A DNA stretch of 7,122 bases. It comes from an uncultured Streptococcus sp. (GTDB lineage Bacteria > Bacillota > Bacilli > Lactobacillales > Streptococcaceae). The notes beneath the pieces are model-generated. The model was not told the DNA's origin. It saw only the letters and a list, made by a program, of their open reading frames with translations, and did no database searches. Numbering within the stretch: position 1 is the stretch's first letter; every line of letters begins with the position of its first letter. The translations under genes and the position numbers were made by a program. Where the stretch lies: contig NZ_CALHWC010000155.1 in NCBI RefSeq assembly GCF_938036805.1, positions 1 to 7,122 on the forward strand, written 5' to 3'. Shown in pieces: positions 4,737 to 7,122 of the stretch.

Positions 4737-5573
4737 AAAGATAGAAATTTAGAAGCATTGAGACGGGAGCATAAATCCAAGTTTAAAGCTAGAAACACTT
4801 CGTCGGTCAAGAATCAGCGAGAAAGGGAAGGGGCTGCCCTCGAACAGATAAAGGCTTTATCCAAGCCAATTCATAAAACGAAGTCTAGGAAACTAAAGGT
4901 ATCACAAAAATCCTCTTTTTTCAGGATAGTGAGTGCTGTCGCCCTGATAGGTGTTGTGATAGGTCTACTCGTCCTAATTGGGAATTGGACAAATTCTCAC
5001 CGAAAGAATGAGTTCATAAGCACAGAATCAAAATATACTTCTCCAGATGCCAAATCTTTGGATTGGGAACAAATGGATTTTATAAACTACACAATTGAAG
5101 AGGATGAAGATAAAAATATTACAATGTCTGACTTTGTCAAACGGTATGGGTTAGCTAAAAGCAGCGAAGATATGACAATGGGGCAGCAAGATAAATTATT
5201 GTCACTTACTTACACTTTAGCGGGAGGGGGATTTGCGTTTTTTCAATTTTGGGATTTTGGTTCAGGTCTACATCTTGCTAGCGTTACGTACTATACAGAT
5301 AAAAAAGAAGAGTTGTCAGATGAGGAACTTTCTTTTCTTAAGGAATTGAAATCAGACCCAGAAAAAGGAATGAGTGATCAAGAAATCCTAGAATATTTGA
5401 GGCCTCCAAAAAGTTACACAAAAATAGGCATTAAGGGTTATTTCTCTGTGACCATGGTCTACAAAGCATTAGATAGTACTTACTACCATTTAGAATTTTC
5501 AGAGGGTAAGGATGGGAATCTGCATTTGAAAAATATACAAGTCTCTGAACAGGAGGTAATAAGTCCTTCCTAA
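4734..5573 (+). CDS. Single-span membrane protein of unknown function (second of pair)
   Basis: This 279-residue protein is also unrecognised. Its first 18 residues match the upstream neighbour at 13 positions (RNLEALR, H13, SKFK). A basic, Ser/Lys-rich cytoplasmic stretch (20-60) is followed by one hydrophobic span at about 63-83 and an acidic outer region. That region has two helix-plus-strand segments: ITMSDFVKRYGLAKS (129-143) and MSDQEILEYLRPPKS (213-227), each followed by beta-rich sequence. The layout resembles that of the first protein, with a much shorter cytoplasmic linker. It carries no lipobox or sortase signal. The gene begins 78 bases after the upstream stop with no terminator between, so the two are probably co-transcribed. 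No terminator was found after it either, so read-through into the dap genes is possible. It starts with GTG. Confidence 0.85.
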   Translation: MKDRNLEALRREHKSKFKARNTSSVKNQREREGAALEQIKALSKPIHKTKSRKLKVSQKSSFFRIVSAVALIGVVIGLLVLIGNWTNSHRKNEFISTESKYTSPDAKSLDWEQMDFINYTIEEDEDKNITMSDFVKRYGLAKSSEDMTMGQQDKLLSLTYTLAGGGFAFFQFWDFGSGLHLASVTYYTDKKEELSDEELSFLKELKSDPEKGMSDQEILEYLRPPKSYTKIGIKGYFSVTMVYKALDSTYYHLEFSEGKDGNLHLKNIQVSEQEVISPS

Positions 5574-5600
5574 GAAAGTCAAAACGAAATGACTGAATTA

Positions 5601-5609
5601 TGTTATAAT
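5601..5609 (+). promoter_or_regulatory. dapH operon promoter (extended -10)
   Basis: TGT (5601-5603) precedes a consensus TATAAT (5604-5609). No good -35 is visible, which is acceptable for an extended -10. The predicted start is near 5616, giving a leader of about 67 nt. Confidence 0.7.
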
Positions 5610-5627
5610 AGAGAAATAAAAGAGATA

Positions 5628-5648
5628 GGAGAGGGAACTGTCCTCTCC
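5628..5648 (+). other. Hairpin in the dapH leader
   Basis: GGAGAGG (5628-5634) pairs perfectly with CCTCTCC (5642-5648) around a 7-base loop. No T tract follows, so it is not a terminator. It lies near the 5' end of the predicted transcript and 23 bases upstream of the ribosome site. Its purine arm resembles a Shine-Dalgarno, but no start codon follows it at a useful distance. Roles in mRNA stability or regulation are both possible. Confidence 0.5.
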
Positions 5649-5682
5649 CAACAAAGAATAGAAAGAACAAAGAGGTGACGCC

Positions 5683-6381
5683 ATGTCTGCTACGAAAATG
5701 AACGCTCAAGAAATTATCAAATTTATCGCTGATGCCAAGAAAAAAACTCCTGTCAAGGTAACCTTTGATGGAGAATTGCACGGATCAATCCCTTGGTCTG
5801 TTGTGAAATTAGGCAATGTTCTTTTTGGAGACTGGGAAGAAATTAAGCCACTCCTAGTGAACTTAGAGGAAAATAAGACCTATGTCGTAGAGCAGGATGC
5901 CCGCAATTCAGCGGTGCCACTTTTGGACAAGCGCGATATCAATGCCCGTATTGAGCCGGGCGCTATTATCCGTGACCAAGTCGAAATTGGCGACAATGCT
6001 GTCATCATGATGGGGGCAGTCATCAATATCGGTGCGGAAATTGGTGCTGGGACCATGATTGATATGGGAGCTATTTTGGGCGGCCGAGCGATTGTCGGCA
6101 AAAACAGCCACGTCGGTGCTGGTGCGGTTCTGGCAGGAGTCATTGAGCCGGCTAGTGCAGAGCCAGTTCGGGTCGGAGACAATGTACTGATTGGTGCCAA
6201 TGCGGTTCTGATTGAAGGTGTACAAATTGGCAGTGGTTCAGTTGTTGCGGCTGGCGCGATTGTGACTCAGGATGTTCCAGAAAATGTAGTGGTTGCTGGT
6301 GTTCCGGCACGAGTTATCAAGACCATTGACGAGGAGACCCAGCAGAAGACAGCTCTGGAAGACGCCCTGCGTACGCTCTAA
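5683..6381 (+). CDS. dapH: Tetrahydrodipicolinate N-acetyltransferase
   Basis: The gene encodes a 232-residue cytosolic enzyme that acetylates 2,3,4,5-tetrahydrodipicolinate with acetyl-CoA to N-acetyl-2-amino-6-oxopimelate. This opens the acetylase branch of diaminopimelate/lysine synthesis. Residues 1-85 are the family-specific N-terminal domain. From about 88 to 208 the chain is a left-handed beta-helix of hexapeptide repeats, with turns such as IEPGAI, VEIGDNAVI, AEIGAGTMI and VQIGSGSVV, as in trimeric acyltransferases. The sequence and length are nearly those of remembered pneumococcal DapH (often annotated dapD). The start follows GAGGTGA (5672-5678). The succinylase-type DapD has a different N-terminus. 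The deacetylase of the same branch follows 91 bases downstream. Confidence 0.96.
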   Translation: MSATKMNAQEIIKFIADAKKKTPVKVTFDGELHGSIPWSVVKLGNVLFGDWEEIKPLLVNLEENKTYVVEQDARNSAVPLLDKRDINARIEPGAIIRDQVEIGDNAVIMMGAVINIGAEIGAGTMIDMGAILGGRAIVGKNSHVGAGAVLAGVIEPASAEPVRVGDNVLIGANAVLIEGVQIGSGSVVAAGAIVTQDVPENVVVAGVPARVIKTIDEETQQKTALEDALRTL

Positions 6382-6400
6382 TTTTGGTTAAAAGAATATT

Positions 6401-6428
6401 GCCGCCCTTGAATTGCATCAGGGGCGGC
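6401..6428 (+). other. Hairpin between dapH and the deacetylase gene
   Basis: GCCGCCCTTGA (6401-6411) pairs with TCAGGGGCGGC (6418-6428), eleven pairs with one G-U, around a 6-base loop. The bases after it (CTAGCTCTTTG) do not form a proper T tract. It starts 20 bases after the dapH stop and ends 44 bases before the next start. It may be a weak terminator, a processing site or a 3'-end protector that sets the ratio of the two enzymes. Confidence 0.6.
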
Positions 6429-6472
6429 CTAGCTCTTTGTTTGCTCTGACAAGATTTTAAAGGAAAGAAACG

Positions 6473-7122
6473 ATGCTTGATTATCTGAAAATTCGCCGTG
6501 ATTTGCACCAGATACCAGAAATCGGTCTGGAAGAATACAAGACCCATGCCTACCTGTTGCAGGTCATTGATGGACTGACAGCAGGTCTAGACTTTGTGGA
6601 AATCCGAACTTGGCGGACGGGTATTTTGGTCTTTATCAAGGGAAGTTCACCAGATAAGACGATTGGCTGGCGGACGGATATTGATGGACTGCCGATTGTG
6701 GAGGATACAGGACTGGACTTTGCCAGTACCCATGAAGGCCGCATGCATGCCTGCGGACACGATATGCACATGACGGTCGCTCTAGGATTGCTGGAGCAAG
6801 CTGTGAGTGCTCAGCCTACCCACAATCTGCTCTTTCTCTTTCAGCCTGCAGAGGAAAATGAAGCTGGCGGTATGCTCATGTATGAAGCTGGTGCCTTTGG
6901 CGATTGGCTGCCAGATGAGTTTTACGGACTTCATGTGCGGCCGGATCTCAAAGTCGGCGATATTGCCACTAACAGAGGAACGCTCTTTGCTGGTACCTGT
7001 GAAGTCAAGCTGACTTTTAAGGGGAAGGGGGGGCATGCGGCCTTTCCTCATGAAGCCAATGATGCTTTGGTGGCGGCTAGCTACTTTATCACCCAGGTGC
7101 AGACCATTGTCAGCCGCAATGT
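6473..7122 (+). CDS. N-acetyl-diaminopimelate deacetylase (3' end beyond window)
   Basis: The first 216 codons of an M20-family metallohydrolase are present, related to Bacillus YkuR; family members have about 375 residues. The enzyme removes acetate from N-acetyl-LL-diaminopimelate, after the aminotransferase step of the acetylase pathway begun by DapH. Visible motifs are RRDLHQIPEIG (8-18), WRTDIDGLPI (66-75), the metal-binding segment MHACGHDMHM (91-100, ligands C94 and H96), PAEE (125-128) and GLHV with H154. The dimerisation (lid) domain begins near residue 175 with VKLTFKGKGGHAA. The start has AAAGGA (6459-6464) eight bases upstream. General amidohydrolases such as hippurate hydrolase share these motifs, but the position next to dapH and close resemblance to remembered streptococcal sequences favour the deacetylase. 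A run of seven G (7027-7033) lies in frame. Confidence 0.93.
   Translation, partial: MLDYLKIRRDLHQIPEIGLEEYKTHAYLLQVIDGLTAGLDFVEIRTWRTGILVFIKGSSPDKTIGWRTDIDGLPIVEDTGLDFASTHEGRMHACGHDMHMTVALGLLEQAVSAQPTHNLLFLFQPAEENEAGGMLMYEAGAFGDWLPDEFYGLHVRPDLKVGDIATNRGTLFAGTCEVKLTFKGKGGHAAFPHEANDALVAASYFITQVQTIVSRN

Noticed and set aside
5880..6225. Two long minus-strand frames inside dapH
   Set aside because: They are antisense shadows of the hexapeptide-repeat coding sequence, with no ribosome site or family resemblance.
7027..7033. Run of seven G as a phase-variation tract
   Set aside because: It encodes the conserved KGKGGHAA lid-domain segment in frame. Seven bases in a biosynthetic gene is weak evidence for switching.

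Overview
The window reads as chromosomal DNA of a Streptococcus, most likely of the sanguinis/mitis side of the genus. The basis is close protein resemblance to remembered streptococcal TadA, Pgi (449 aa) and DapH (232 aa), a short Firmicute-type SRP RNA, many extended -10 promoters (TGnTATAAT-like), and a CiaR-type promoter driving a small RNA of the csRNA family. No database search was possible. All recognised genes lie on the + strand, and no mobile element, CRISPR array or tRNA was seen.

Layout. 1-180: a CiaR-box promoter and an ~88-nt small RNA with two CCUCC anti-Shine-Dalgarno motifs, closed by an intrinsic terminator. 177-705: tadA (tRNA adenosine deaminase) with its own promoter. 712-825: the SRP RNA gene (ffs). 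826-1270: about 440 bases without a convincing gene, holding three related ~30-bp repeats, a strongly base-paired stretch (954-1069) and, near the end, a LacI-family-type operator. 1240-2742: pgi, with two candidate promoters, a cre-like site between them, and a strong terminator; a second terminator follows at 2777-2801. 2847-3050: an apparently complete miniature transcription unit (extended -10, structured leader, Shine-Dalgarno, 12-codon ORF, terminator). 3086-5573: a promoter, a ~205-nt leader and two tandem genes of unknown function. Both encode single-span membrane proteins with the same N-terminal tag and different outer domains. 5601-7122: a promoter and leader hairpin, dapH, an intergenic hairpin, and the 5' two-thirds or so of the N-acetyl-diaminopimelate deacetylase gene, which runs off the end.

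How the parts relate. dapH and the deacetylase are two steps of the acetylase branch of diaminopimelate/lysine synthesis and form an operon. Streptococci normally use lysine in peptidoglycan, so the pathway is expected to feed lysine. pgi is a central glycolytic gene with highly biased codons and signs of carbon-catabolite control. tadA and ffs both serve translation and protein export. The non-coding content is the most unusual part: one recognisable csRNA, one SRP RNA, one unassigned miniature transcription unit, and a structured, repeat-bearing spacer before pgi. The best candidate for an undescribed protein system is the tandem membrane-protein pair at 3306-5573.
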